Counted from the first letter of the stretch, positions 15,967 through 25,616 are shown. The stretch: 64,000 nucleotides of DNA from Pseudomonas viridiflava (GCF_003702045.1 NZ_RBTP01000076.1:244257-308256), one strand, 5' to 3'. The notes: generated by a model from the sequence alone, not told the origin. Made by a program: numbers and translations.

Positions 15967-17439
15967 ATGGCCCGTTTTGAATTGCAGAAACTTTACATCG
16001 GCGGCGGCTATGTCGATGCCAGCAGCACCGAGACCTTTGACTCCATCAACCCGGCGAACGGCGAAGTACTGGCCAAGATCCAGCGCGCCACCCAGGAAGA
16101 TGTCGAGCGCGCCGTGGTCGCGGCTGAAAAAGGCCAGAAAATCTGGGCTGCCATGACTGCCGTGGAGCGTTCGCGCATCCTGCGTCGTGCCGTGGACATC
16201 CTGCGCGAGCGCAACGATGAACTGGCCGCGCTGGAAACCCTGGACACGGGCAAGGCTATCTCCGAAACCCGCTATGTGGACATCGTGACCGGCGCTGATG
16301 TGCTGGAGTACTACGCAGGCCTTGTGCCCGCCATCGAAGGTGAACAGATCCCGCTGCGTGACTCCTCGTTCGTCTACACCCGCCGCGAGCCACTGGGCGT
16401 CGTTGCCGGGATCGGCGCGTGGAACTACCCGATCCAGATCGCCCTGTGGAAATCCGCACCGGCGCTGGCGGCAGGCAACGCGATGATCTTCAAACCAAGT
16501 GAAGTCACGTCGCTGACCACACTGAAACTGGCCGAAATCTACACCGAAGCGGGCGTGCCGGATGGCGTGTTCAACGTGCTGACGGGCAGTGGCCGTGAAG
16601 TTGGCACCTGGATCACCGAGCACCCGCGCATCGAGAAAGTCTCCTTCACCGGCGGCACCGATACCGGCAAGAAAGTCATGGCCAGCGCTTCGAGCTCTTC
16701 GCTCAAGGAAGTGACGATGGAGCTGGGCGGCAAGTCGCCGCTGATCGTGTTCGACGACGCCGATCTGGATCGCGCCGCCGACATTGCGATGATGGCCAAC
16801 TTCTACAGCTCGGGTCAGGTCTGCACCAACGGCACCCGCGTGTTTGTGCCAAACGCACTGAAGGCCGAGTTTGAAGCCAAGATCCTTGAGCGCGTGAAGC
16901 GTATTCGTGCCGGTAACCCGGAAGACGAAAACATCAACTTCGGCCCGTTGGTCAGTTTCGAGCACATGGAAAGCGTGCTGGGCTACATCGCCAAGGGCAA
17001 GGAACAGGGCGCACGCCTGCTGTGTGGCGGCGAGCGACTGACTGGCGGTGACTTCGCCAAGGGCGCGTATGTCGCGCCGACGGTATTCACCGATTGCACC
17101 GACGAAATGACCATCGTGCGCGAAGAGATCTTCGGCCCGGTGATGAGCATCCTCGGCTACGACACCGAAGACGAAGTGGTGCGTCGCGCCAACGATACCG
17201 ATTTTGGCTTGGCCGCTGGCATCGTGACCCGCGACCTGAACCGCGCCCACCGCGTGATTCATTTGCTGGAAGCCGGTATCTGCTGGATCAACGCTTGGGG
17301 CGAGTCGGCGGCGCAAATGCCGGTTGGCGGTTACAAGCAGTCGGGCGTGGGTCGTGAAAACGGCATCAGTTCGCTGGCCCAGTACACCCGGATCAAGTCG
17401 GTACAGATCGAGCTGGGTGATTACGCCTCGGTTTTCTGA
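15967..17439 (+). CDS. betB: Betaine aldehyde dehydrogenase
   Basis: The protein is 490 residues, an NAD(P)+-dependent aldehyde dehydrogenase oxidising betaine aldehyde to glycine betaine. Visible motifs are the cofactor-binding PWN-type segment (GAWNYPIQIALWK), FTGGTDTGKKV, the general-base glutamate in MELGGKSP (about 252) and the nucleophilic Cys in SGQVCTNGTRVFVP (about 286). The C-terminus reads LGDYASVF, typical of BetB. It lies between betI and betA. Confidence 0.96.
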   Translation: MARFELQKLYIGGGYVDASSTETFDSINPANGEVLAKIQRATQEDVERAVVAAEKGQKIWAAMTAVERSRILRRAVDILRERNDELAALETLDTGKAISETRYVDIVTGADVLEYYAGLVPAIEGEQIPLRDSSFVYTRREPLGVVAGIGAWNYPIQIALWKSAPALAAGNAMIFKPSEVTSLTTLKLAEIYTEAGVPDGVFNVLTGSGREVGTWITEHPRIEKVSFTGGTDTGKKVMASASSSSLKEVTMELGGKSPLIVFDDADLDRAADIAMMANFYSSGQVCTNGTRVFVPNALKAEFEAKILERVKRIRAGNPEDENINFGPLVSFEHMESVLGYIAKGKEQGARLLCGGERLTGGDFAKGAYVAPTVFTDCTDEMTIVREEIFGPVMSILGYDTEDEVVRRANDTDFGLAAGIVTRDLNRAHRVIHLLEAGICWINAWGESAAQMPVGGYKQSGVGRENGISSLAQYTRIKSVQIELGDYASVF

Positions 17440-17463
17440 GGTTCGTTGAGTTGAATTTCGTCT

Positions 17464-17508
17464 GAGGCGAGGCCTTCGCGAGCCTGCTGGCTCGTGAAAG
17501 GGCCCGCC
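17464..17508 (+). repeat. Single degenerate REP-like hairpin
   Basis: gaggcgaggccttcgcgagc then a short spacer and gctcgtgaaagggcccgcctc. It is an imperfect inverted repeat between betB and betA, related to the REP units but not paired. Confidence 0.45.
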
Positions 17509-17608
17509 TCAAGTAGCGCACTAGCATGGGGTGCTAGGGGTCGAGTCATCCGCTACCCGACCCGCGCTGATTTGCATTTGCCCCACCTACCTTGAAGAGG
17601 GCGCATTT

Positions 17609-19309
17609 ATGTCCCAGGAATTCGATTACATCATCATTGGTGCCGGTTCGGCCGGTAACACCTTGGCAGCCCGTCTGACCGAAGACGAAGGCGTCACCGT
17701 TCTGCTGCTGGAAGCAGGTGGCCCGGACTATCGTCTGGACTTCCGTACCCAGATGCCTGCCGCACTGGCGTTTCCGCTGCAAGGCCGCCGCTACAACTGG
17801 GCGTACGAGACCGAGCCTGAGCCGCACATGAACAACCGCCGCATGGAATGCGGTCGTGGCAAGGGCCTGGGTGGCTCGTCGCTGATCAACGGCATGTGCT
17901 ACATCCGTGGCAACGCGATGGACTATGACGGCTGGGCGAAAGAGCCAGGTCTGGAAGACTGGAGCTACCTGGATTGCCTGCCGTACTTCCGCAAGGCCGA
18001 AACCCGCGACATCGGCGCCGACGATTATCACGGCGGTGAAGGTCCGGTCAGCGTGACCACACCGAAAGCCGGTAACAATCCGCTGTTCCACGCGATGGTC
18101 GAAGCCGGGGTGCAGGCCGGTTATCCGCGCACTGACGACCTGAATGGTTATCAGCAGGAAGGTTTCGGTCCAATGGACCGCACCGTGACGCCTAAAGGCC
18201 GTCGCGCCAGCACTGCGCGCGGTTACCTGGATGAAGCGAAAAAACGCTCGACGCTGACCATCGTCACTCACGCCCTGACCGACCGCATTCTGTTCGAAGG
18301 CAAACGTGCCGTCGGCGTGGCATATCTGGTAGGCGACAACGATACCCGCATCGAAGCCCGTGCCCGTAAGGAAGTCCTGCTGTGCGGCGGCGCGATTGCT
18401 TCGCCGCAGATCCTGCAACGCTCCGGCGTCGGTCCTGCCGAACTCCTGAACAAGCTGGACATTCCAGTGGTGCATGACCTGCCAGGCGTCGGCCAGAACC
18501 TTCAGGACCACCTGGAGATGTACCTTCAATATGCCTGCACACAGCCTGTGTCGCTCTACCCGTCCCTGATGTGGTGGAACCAGCCTGCGATTGGTGCAGA
18601 GTGGATGTTCCTCGGCACCGGTATCGGTGCCAGCAACCAGTTTGAAGCGGGTGGTTTCATTCGTTCGAGCGAAGCGTTCGAGTGGCCAAACATTCAGTAC
18701 CACTTCCTGCCGGTCGCGATTAACTACAACGGAACCAAGGGCGTGCAGGAGCATGGTTTCCAGGCTCACGTCGGTTCGATGCGCTCGCCAAGCCGTGGTC
18801 GCGTACACGTCAAGTCCAAGAACCCGCGCGAGTACCCGAGCATCCTGTTCAATTACATGGCCTCCGAGCAGGACTGGCAGGAGTTCCGCGACGGCATCCG
18901 CCTGACCCGTGAAATCATGCAGCAGCCTGCGCTGGATCCGTACCGTGGCCGAGAAATCAGCCCGGGCATTGATGTGCAGTCGGATGAGGCGCTGGACCAG
19001 TTCGTGCGTGAACATGCCGAGACGGCCTATCATCCGTCGTGTTCCTGCAAGATGGGCACCGATGAGATGGCCGTGGTCGATGGACAGGGCCGTGTGCATG
19101 GCATGCAAAGCCTGCGTGTGGTGGATGCCTCGATCATGCCGATCATCACCACCGGCAACCTGAACGCGCCAACGATCATGATCGCCGAGAAAATCGCCGA
19201 CAAGATCCGCGGCCGCCAGCCCCTGCCGCGCAGCACGGCGGACTACTTCGTGGCCGGCGACAAGCCAGCGCGTGGCAAGCCGTTGCGTGAGATCAGCCAT
19301 CAGGCGTAA
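17609..19309 (+). CDS. betA: Choline dehydrogenase
   Basis: The protein is 566 residues, a GMC oxidoreductase with an N-terminal FAD dinucleotide fold (YIIIGAGSAGNTLAARL), the GMC signature region (GRGKGLGGSSLINGMCYIRG), and a second region with GAIASPQILQRSGVGP. The catalytic His/Asn region is at HPSCSCKMG and TGNLNAPTIM. It oxidises choline to betaine aldehyde at the inner membrane. ATG 17609 behind GAAGAGG is preferred over the longer frame from 17531, whose extra residues do not match the family. With betB it completes the choline to glycine betaine pathway fed by CbcXWV. Confidence 0.95.
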   Translation: MSQEFDYIIIGAGSAGNTLAARLTEDEGVTVLLLEAGGPDYRLDFRTQMPAALAFPLQGRRYNWAYETEPEPHMNNRRMECGRGKGLGGSSLINGMCYIRGNAMDYDGWAKEPGLEDWSYLDCLPYFRKAETRDIGADDYHGGEGPVSVTTPKAGNNPLFHAMVEAGVQAGYPRTDDLNGYQQEGFGPMDRTVTPKGRRASTARGYLDEAKKRSTLTIVTHALTDRILFEGKRAVGVAYLVGDNDTRIEARARKEVLLCGGAIASPQILQRSGVGPAELLNKLDIPVVHDLPGVGQNLQDHLEMYLQYACTQPVSLYPSLMWWNQPAIGAEWMFLGTGIGASNQFEAGGFIRSSEAFEWPNIQYHFLPVAINYNGTKGVQEHGFQAHVGSMRSPSRGRVHVKSKNPREYPSILFNYMASEQDWQEFRDGIRLTREIMQQPALDPYRGREISPGIDVQSDEALDQFVREHAETAYHPSCSCKMGTDEMAVVDGQGRVHGMQSLRVVDASIMPIITTGNLNAPTIMIAEKIADKIRGRQPLPRSTADYFVAGDKPARGKPLREISHQA

Positions 19310-19443
19310 TTGAGCATGATCGCGCCGATGCTCTGCGCTCCACTCAAGAGCGGACGCAGAGCATCCTGACAGGCGTTACCACGCAGAGCGCTCGTTATAC
19401 ACAAGTCGCGATTAGCCTCTGGAACGGCCACGATTTCGGCCTA
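19310..19443 (+). repeat. Degenerate GTGACGC-class repeat after betA
   Basis: Contains gatgctctgcgctcc, gcggacgcagagcatcc and ggcgttaccacgcagagcg, worn versions of the modules at 5068-5200. No gene is seen from the betA stop to tldD (483 bases); the whole gap is repeat-derived. Confidence 0.55.
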
Positions 19444-19544
19444 GGGAGCGGACCGGGCGGCGCTCCGCTTGTCCGCGAAAGCGGGTACATCCGACGAAGA
19501 TGCAGCGTCTGAAACATAGCATTCGCGGACAAGTCCGCTCCCAC
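19444..19544 (+). repeat. REPIN, GGAGCGGAC type with an enlarged left arm
   Basis: The left arm gggagcggaccgggcggcgc continues with tccgcttgtccgcgaa. The right arm is ttcgcggacaagtccgctcc then cac. Compared with the right arm, the left carries about 12 extra bases. The element at 62898-63002 has the same expansion. Confidence 0.85.
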
Positions 19545-19586
19545 GTTCAGGCATCGTATTCCTCCATGAGGACTTATGTATAAAGA

Positions 19587-19665
19587 CGAGCGCTCCGCGT
19601 GGGCATGCAGCCTGGGACGTTCCGCGTCCCACTCGGAAGCTGGCGCAGAGCGTCCTTTCGGGTCA
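19587..19665 (+). repeat. GTGACGC-class repeat upstream of the TldD-like gene
   Basis: gctccgcgtgggcatgcagc, then gggacgttccgcgtccc (an inverted repeat) and gcgcagagcgtcc. It shares the word cgcgtgggcatgcag with the element at 25540. Confidence 0.65.
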
Positions 19666-19792
19666 CGTAAGCGTCTATCTCAACCTAACGGGTGCAGCGC
19701 GCCCGTCCTCGGGTTAATCTCCGTCTTCAAGGCAATCGGCCCACAAGGCCGTCCGGACTTTACCGACCGCCCTCAAGAAGGAGCTTGTCTGC

Positions 19793-21235
19793 ATGTTCGA
19801 TTTTTCCGCTCAGCTCAAGCAGCGGTTTGCTGCCCTCACGAGTGATGCGCAATTCTTTTCCATACGTTATGTCCGGCAAAACGGCCAGCGTCTGAGCGTG
19901 CGCAAGAACGTCGCCGAACCGCCGTCGCTGTTTAAGGATGAAGGCGCGATGCTGACGGTGCGCCTCAATGGCGTCGAAGCCTATGCCGCGACCAATGACC
20001 TGTCCCAGAACGGCTTGCAGGCTGCTCTCCAGCAGGCAGAGGCGATGGCCCGGCGTCTGGCACCCCACGCGTTGCTGGACCTGACTGCCCACCCGGTTTC
20101 CACGGCCAGGGCCGATTATTTCTCGCCGAACTTCAACCAGGCCTTCCCGCCGCTGAGCGATTGCATCGGCCTGTTGATGACCGAATCCACGTCGGTTCCG
20201 AAAGACGAACGGCTGGTCAACTGGCAGGCAACGCTGGGGCTGGAGACGGTCGAGCAGATCTACTTCAATACCGCTGGTGCCGAACTGCGTCAGGCGCAGC
20301 GCTTTGTGTTTCCTGGCATGAGCGTCACGGCCTACGACGGAGCCGACAGTCAGACCCGCAGCCTGGGTGGCCATAATTTTGGTCAGCAGGGCGGTGTAGA
20401 AGTGCTGAGCAGTTGCGGCTTGATCGGCTCAGCCACCAAGGTCGCCGATGAGGCGATGCAGTTGATTCTGGCCCCCAACACACCGTCCGGCCCACGCGAC
20501 CTGCTGGTGATGCCTGACCAGATGGTGCTGCAGATCCATGAAGCCATCGGGCACCCGTTGGAGCTGGACCGGATTCTGGGTGACGAGCGCAATTACGCGG
20601 GCACCAGTTTCGTCAAAATGTCGGACTTCGGCACCCTGCAGTACGGCTCCAGCCTGCTCAACGTTACCTTCGATCCAGACATCCCCGAGCAACTGGCCAG
20701 CTACGCACACGACGACGATGGCACGGCAGCCAGCAAGCAGTTCCTGATCAAAGACGGCCTGCTGCAACGCCCGCTTGGCGGTGCGCTGTCGCAATACCGC
20801 AGCGGCCTGGACGGTGTTGCCAACAGCCGCGCTTGCAGCTGGAACCGCCCGCCCATCGACCGCATGGCCAACCTGAACATCGAGCCGGGTGACCAATCGA
20901 TGGCCAGTCTGATAGGTGGCATTGAGCGCGGCATTCTGATGTCTAACAACCGTTCGTGGTCCATCGACGATGCCCGCAACAAGTTCCAGTTCGGCTGCGA
21001 GTGGGGCCAACTGATCGAAAACGGCGAACTGAAAGGCGTGGTCAAGAATCCCAACTACCGCTCGATATCAGCCCGTTTCTGGAAAAGCCTTAGCGCAGTC
21101 GGCGATGCCAGCACGTTCAGAGTGCTGGGCACGCCCAACTGCGGCAAAGGCGAACCCAATCAGGCAATCCGGGTCGGCCACGCGACGCCAGCGTGTGTCT
21201 TTAGCAACGTCGATGTGTTTGGAGGTGACGCCTGA
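19793..21235 (+). CDS. TldD-like metalloprotease (second-type TldD/PmbA family member)
   Basis: The protein is 480 residues. The zinc motif HEAIGHPLELDR begins at H249 and matches the HExxxH of TldD, with the next conserved acidic residue present. Downstream segments SSLLNVTFDPDI and SYAHDDDGT also fit the family. TldD forms a heterodimer with a TldE/PmbA partner and trims unfolded peptides; relatives mature microcin B17 and CcdA. The sequence diverges from canonical TldD (HEAVGHGLEGD), so this looks like a paralogue. Its TGA overlaps the ATG of the next gene (TGATG), which is the expected partner. An AAGGAG ribosome site precedes ATG 19793. Confidence 0.85.
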   Translation: MFDFSAQLKQRFAALTSDAQFFSIRYVRQNGQRLSVRKNVAEPPSLFKDEGAMLTVRLNGVEAYAATNDLSQNGLQAALQQAEAMARRLAPHALLDLTAHPVSTARADYFSPNFNQAFPPLSDCIGLLMTESTSVPKDERLVNWQATLGLETVEQIYFNTAGAELRQAQRFVFPGMSVTAYDGADSQTRSLGGHNFGQQGGVEVLSSCGLIGSATKVADEAMQLILAPNTPSGPRDLLVMPDQMVLQIHEAIGHPLELDRILGDERNYAGTSFVKMSDFGTLQYGSSLLNVTFDPDIPEQLASYAHDDDGTAASKQFLIKDGLLQRPLGGALSQYRSGLDGVANSRACSWNRPPIDRMANLNIEPGDQSMASLIGGIERGILMSNNRSWSIDDARNKFQFGCEWGQLIENGELKGVVKNPNYRSISARFWKSLSAVGDASTFRVLGTPNCGKGEPNQAIRVGHATPACVFSNVDVFGGDA

Positions 21236-22560
21236 TGTCTCATCAACAGCAATTCGAGGCATTGGTCGCCGCGCTCAAGGCAGCCATTGGCCCCAGCGAA
21301 CAGTTCACGCTGGCGTATGACGCCGAGGCGTCGGACTTCATTCGCTTCAATCACGGCCAGGTGCGTCAGGCCGGTCAGGTGCAGCAAGCCATTCTGAACC
21401 TGAAGCTGATTGATGACGGCCGCCACGCGAACCTGGAACTGACCCTTTCCGGCGACATGGACACCGACACGCAGCGTATGACCGATGCCTTGCAGCAGTT
21501 GCGCCAAACCCTGCCGTTGCTGTCAAAGGACCCGTATCTGCTGCCCAATACGCAGCCTTGGCAAAGCAACAACGTTCAGGAAAGCCCGCTGCCGGACAGC
21601 GGCCAGGTCGTCGAGCGGATCGGCGAACTGGCGCACGGGCTGGATCTGGTCGGTTTCTATGCCTCTGGCCCTCTTTATCGAGGCTTCGCCAGTTCCTGGG
21701 GCGCGCAGGGCTGGCATCAGGCCAACAGCTTCAACTTCGACTGGAGCCTGTTTCACGAAAACGGCCAGGCGGTCAAAGCCAACTACGCCGGTCACGCCTG
21801 GGACAACGAGGCGTTCACACGCCGCTTCGAGCAGGCCCGTGAGCAACTGGCCTATCTCGGTCGCCCGCTACACACCCTTGAACCCGGTCAGTACCGCGCC
21901 TATCTGGCACCGGCGGCGCTGGATGAAATCATCGGCATGCTGAGTTGGGGCGGGTTTTCCGCTCAGGCCATTGCCAGCAAACACAGCCCGTTGCAGCGGC
22001 TGTACAACGGCGACACGCACTTCAGCGCGTTGGTCAGCGTTGACGAGAACGTTAGCGGCTCGCTGTCTCCGGCGTTCTCCCGTGAAGGTTATCCGCGCAA
22101 GGATCTGGCGCTGATCGCGGCGGGCAAAGCAGGCGAACGACTGGTGGACTCCAGCAGCGCCGCTGAATACGACCTGCAGGCCAATGGCGCGGATTACGGC
22201 GAGTGGCCCAGCGCGCTGGACATTGCAGGGGGTTCGCTGGAACTGGATCAGGTGTTGCAGAAGCTCGGCACCGGTCTGTACATCAGCAACCTCTGGTATT
22301 TGAACTTCTCGGACCGGCCTGCCGCTCGTCTGACCGGCATGACCCGTTTCGCCACGTTCTGGGTCGAAGACGGCAAGATCGTCGCGCCCGTCAGCACCAT
22401 GCGCTTCGACGACAGTGCCTACAGCTTGTTGGGCAGTGCCCTTGAAGACCTGACCCGCGAGCGAGAACTCATTCTGCAATCGAGCACTTACAGCCAACGC
22501 CAGACAGGCTCCATTCAATTGCCGGGTGCTTTGATCAGCCGACTGACCCTCACGTTATAG
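21235..22560 (+). CDS. TldE/PmbA-like partner of the TldD-like protease
   Basis: The protein is 441 residues with the TldD/PmbA fold but no HExxxH motif, as expected for the non-catalytic subunit. Recognisable family segments are SDFIRFNHGQVRQAGQVQQA near the N-terminus and GLYISNLWYLNFSDRPAARL, TGMTRFATFWVEDGKI near the C-terminus. It starts on the ATG overlapping the upstream stop, so a 1:1 translation-coupled pair is likely. No peptide substrate gene is visible nearby. An MFS exporter begins 10 bases after its stop. Confidence 0.82.
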   Translation: MSHQQQFEALVAALKAAIGPSEQFTLAYDAEASDFIRFNHGQVRQAGQVQQAILNLKLIDDGRHANLELTLSGDMDTDTQRMTDALQQLRQTLPLLSKDPYLLPNTQPWQSNNVQESPLPDSGQVVERIGELAHGLDLVGFYASGPLYRGFASSWGAQGWHQANSFNFDWSLFHENGQAVKANYAGHAWDNEAFTRRFEQAREQLAYLGRPLHTLEPGQYRAYLAPAALDEIIGMLSWGGFSAQAIASKHSPLQRLYNGDTHFSALVSVDENVSGSLSPAFSREGYPRKDLALIAAGKAGERLVDSSSAAEYDLQANGADYGEWPSALDIAGGSLELDQVLQKLGTGLYISNLWYLNFSDRPAARLTGMTRFATFWVEDGKIVAPVSTMRFDDSAYSLLGSALEDLTRERELILQSSTYSQRQTGSIQLPGALISRLTLTL

Positions 22561-22570
22561 CAAGGAGCTT

Positions 22571-23983
22571 ATGAGCAACTCTGCCACGCACGTACTGGAC
22601 GACAAGACCCTGCGCTGGATGCCGTGGGTCATTGCCATCGCCTTCTTCATGCAAAGCCTGGACGGCACGATCCTCAACACCGCCTTGCCGTCGATGGCCG
22701 AATCGCTCGCCGAAGACCCGCTGCGCATGCAATCGGTGGTCATCGCCTACATGTTGACCATCGCACTGCTGATCCCGGCCTCGGGCTGGATTGCGGACCG
22801 ATTCGGCATCAAGCGGATCTTCTTCAGCGCCATTCTGCTGTTCAGTTTCGGCTCGCTGCTGTGTGCGCTGTCCAACTCGCTGGGCATGCTGGTCGGGGCA
22901 CGGGTGATTCAAGGGCTGGGCGGCGCGCTGATGGTGCCCATCGGGCGGCTGATCGTGCTGCGCGTGTACCCGCGCTCGGAGCTGGTGCGGATCATGGGGT
23001 TCATCACCGTACCGGGGCTGGTGGGTCCACTGCTCGGTCCGACGATGGGTGGCTGGATGGTCGAGTACCTGAGCTGGCACTGGATCTTTCTGTTGAACAT
23101 TCCGGTCGGGATTCTGGGCTGCTACGCGGTCAAGCACTTCATCCCGGACATTCCCGGAGGCGGACGAACACGGTTCGATGGGGTTGGCTTCGTGCTGTTC
23201 GGCGCAGCAATGGTGCTGATCACCATCGCGATGGAAGGCCTGGGCGAGCTGCACCTGCCGCACATGCGCGTGGTGTTGCTGCTGTTCGCCGGCATGGGCT
23301 GCCTGGCGGCCTACTGGCTGCGGGCCGGGCATATCGACGCGCCCTTGTTCGCACCGTCGCTGTTCCGCACCCGCACCTTTGCGGTCGGCATCATGGGCAA
23401 CCTGTTCGCTCGACTGGGCAGCGGCGCCCTGCCGTTTCTGGTGCCGTTGCTGCTACAGGTCGCGCTGGGCTACTCGCCGTCCCAGGCTGGCATGAGCATG
23501 CTGCCACTCGCCGCTGCCGGGATCTTCGCCAAGACCGTGGCGCGCTGGCTCATCGAGCACATGGGCTATCGCACTATCCTGACCGGCAACACGCTGTTGC
23601 TGGGCATTTTGCTGGCCAGCCTGGCACTGGTCGACGGGCAAACGCCGTACTGGGTTTTGCTGGTGCATCTGGGGTTGTTGGGAGCGGTCAACTCATTGCA
23701 GTTCACCGCTATGAACACCGTAACGCTGATCGACCTCGACGACGCCAGCGCCGCCAGCGGCAACAGCCTGTTGTCCGTGGTGGCGCAACTGTCGCTGAGC
23801 CTTGGGGTGGCCAGTGCCGCAGCGTTGCTGGGTGGCTTCAGTGACGAGGTGGCGACAGGCGAGGTGAGCAATGTACTGGGCGCATTCCAGATGACCTTCC
23901 TGAGCGTCGGCATACTGGCGATGTTCGCCGCGGGGATCTTTCTGCAACTGCCTGCGGGCGAGGGGCGCAAGAAGGTGGCATGA
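22571..23983 (+). CDS. MFS exporter, DHA2/EmrB-MdtD type
   Basis: The protein is 470 residues, close to E. coli MdtD (471). Many hydrophobic spans are visible, including the first (WMPWVIAIAFFMQSLDGTIL, with the family's D-G-T-I-L). Motif A is GWIADRFGIKRIF and a motif-C-like segment is VPGLVGPLLGPTMGGW. A proton-driven multidrug or metabolite export role is inferred from the family. AAGGAG lies just before the ATG and only 10 bases separate it from the TldE-like stop, so the three genes form one unit. That link raises export of a peptide or other product of the TldD/E pair as a possibility. Confidence 0.88.
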   Translation: MSNSATHVLDDKTLRWMPWVIAIAFFMQSLDGTILNTALPSMAESLAEDPLRMQSVVIAYMLTIALLIPASGWIADRFGIKRIFFSAILLFSFGSLLCALSNSLGMLVGARVIQGLGGALMVPIGRLIVLRVYPRSELVRIMGFITVPGLVGPLLGPTMGGWMVEYLSWHWIFLLNIPVGILGCYAVKHFIPDIPGGGRTRFDGVGFVLFGAAMVLITIAMEGLGELHLPHMRVVLLLFAGMGCLAAYWLRAGHIDAPLFAPSLFRTRTFAVGIMGNLFARLGSGALPFLVPLLLQVALGYSPSQAGMSMLPLAAAGIFAKTVARWLIEHMGYRTILTGNTLLLGILLASLALVDGQTPYWVLLVHLGLLGAVNSLQFTAMNTVTLIDLDDASAASGNSLLSVVAQLSLSLGVASAAALLGGFSDEVATGEVSNVLGAFQMTFLSVGILAMFAAGIFLQLPAGEGRKKVA

Positions 23984-24147
23984 GTGGATCCGCGCCTCGT
24001 CCGGCATCGGACACGTTTCCGACCGTGGGAACGATCATCACCGAGCACTGATCAGCACGCCGATCAGCCATTTATCGACATCGCCATCTGAGCCTATCCC
24101 CGGACCTGATACACTGCGCGACATTTTTGTTTTGCAGGTCCATCGTC

Positions 24148-25527
24148 GTGACAAACACCGCTTTCAATACTCTGCCCCTGTCTGCTGCCATGCTGGCTAA
24201 CCTGGAGTCGCTTGGTTATGCCGAAATGACACCGATTCAGGCGCAGAGCCTGCCGGTGATTCTCAAGGGCATGGACCTGATCGCTCAGGCCAAAACAGGC
24301 AGCGGCAAGACCGCCGCCTTCGGCATCGGGCTGCTGAACCCGATCAACCCGCGCTTCTTCGGCTGCCAGGCACTGGTCATGTGCCCGACCCGCGAGTTGG
24401 CCGATCAGGTGGCCAAGGAAATCCGTCGTCTGGCCCGTTCGGAAGACAACATCAAGGTCCTGACCCTGTGTGGCGGCGTGTCGTTCGGCCCGCAGATCGG
24501 TTCGCTGGAGCACGGCGCGCACATCATCGTCGGTACGCCGGGCCGCATTCAGCAGCACTTGCGCAAAGGCTCGCTGGTGCTGGACGGCCTGAACACCCTG
24601 ATCCTCGATGAAGCAGACCGCATGCTGGACATGGGCTTCTACGACGCCATCGCCGACATCATCGAACAGACCCCGCAGCGCCGTCAGACCCTGCTGTTTT
24701 CGGCCACCTACCCGGTCGGCATCAAGCAACTGTCGTCGAAGTTCATGCGCGATCCGCAGACCGTCAAGGTCGAAGCGCTGCACGCCGACAGCCAGATCGA
24801 GCAGATTTTCTATGAGATTTCCCCAGAGCAGCGTCTGGAAGCCGTGGTCAAGGTGCTGGGCCATTTCCGCCCGACTTCTTGCGTCGCGTTCTGCTTCACC
24901 AAGCAGCAGGTCCAGGAAGTCGTCGATCACCTGACCGCCAAAGGCATGTCCGCCGTCGGCCTGCATGGCGATCTGGAACAGCGCGACCGTGATCAGGTGC
25001 TGGCAATGTTCGCCAACCGCAGCACCTCGGTGCTGGTCGCCACCGACGTGGCCGCACGCGGTCTGGACATCGACGCACTGGACATGGTGATCAACGTCGA
25101 GCTGGCACGCGATTCGGAAATCCACATCCACCGCGTCGGCCGTACCGGCCGTGCAGGCGAGAAAGGCATCGCCGTCAGCCTGGTCGCACCGTCGGAAAGC
25201 CAGCGCGCCCGTGCCATTGAAGAGCTGCAGAAAGCACCGTTGAACTGGCAGCAATACGACCAGTTGAGCATCAAGGAAGGCGGCAAACTGCTGCCCGCCA
25301 TGACGACGCTGTGCATCGGTTCGGGCCGCAAGGACAAACTGCGTCCGGGCGACATTCTCGGCGCGCTGACGGGCGAAGCCGGTATTCCGGGCACGCACGT
25401 CGGCAAGATCGCGATCTTCGACTTCCAGGCCTACGTGGCGGTCGAGCGCAGCATGGCCAAACAGGCGCTTGAGCGCTTGAACAACGGCAAGATCAAAGGC
25501 AAGTCGCTGCGCGTGCGGATTTTGTAA
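24148..25527 (+). CDS. dbpA: ATP-dependent RNA helicase DbpA
   Basis: The protein is 459 residues (E. coli 457). All DEAD-box motifs are present: Q motif (MTPIQAQSLP), AKTGSGKT, PTRELA, DEAD in ILDEADRML, SAT, TDVAARGLD and HRVGRTGR. The C-terminal RNA-recognition domain (KDKLRPGDILGALTGEAGI) is the DbpA module that binds hairpin 92 of 23S rRNA, giving a role in 50S subunit assembly. The start is taken as GTG 24148, which gives the TNTAFNTLPLS N-terminus; a TTG at 24127 would add seven residues. Confidence 0.95.
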   Translation: MTNTAFNTLPLSAAMLANLESLGYAEMTPIQAQSLPVILKGMDLIAQAKTGSGKTAAFGIGLLNPINPRFFGCQALVMCPTRELADQVAKEIRRLARSEDNIKVLTLCGGVSFGPQIGSLEHGAHIIVGTPGRIQQHLRKGSLVLDGLNTLILDEADRMLDMGFYDAIADIIEQTPQRRQTLLFSATYPVGIKQLSSKFMRDPQTVKVEALHADSQIEQIFYEISPEQRLEAVVKVLGHFRPTSCVAFCFTKQQVQEVVDHLTAKGMSAVGLHGDLEQRDRDQVLAMFANRSTSVLVATDVAARGLDIDALDMVINVELARDSEIHIHRVGRTGRAGEKGIAVSLVAPSESQRARAIEELQKAPLNWQQYDQLSIKEGGKLLPAMTTLCIGSGRKDKLRPGDILGALTGEAGIPGTHVGKIAIFDFQAYVAVERSMAKQALERLNNGKIKGKSLRVRIL

Positions 25528-25539
25528 ACCACCGAGAGT

Positions 25540-25616
25540 GATCGTGCCCACGCCCCGGCGTGGGCATGCAGCCCGTGACGCTCTGCGTCACCTCCAGAAG
25601 CGGACGCGCAGCGTCC
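25540..25616 (+). repeat. GTGACGC-class composite repeat
   Basis: gatcgtg then the perfect stem cccacgc-cccg-gcgtggg (25547-25564), catgcagcc, gtgacgctctgcgtcac (25575-25591) and ggacgcgcagcgtcc. It runs up to about 28 bases before the next gene's chosen start. Confidence 0.75.

Noticed and set aside
17546..19300. 584-codon open frame antisense to betA
   Set aside because: Mirror of a clearly recognised gene in high-GC DNA; the translation is rich in R, H, Q and V with no family resemblance.
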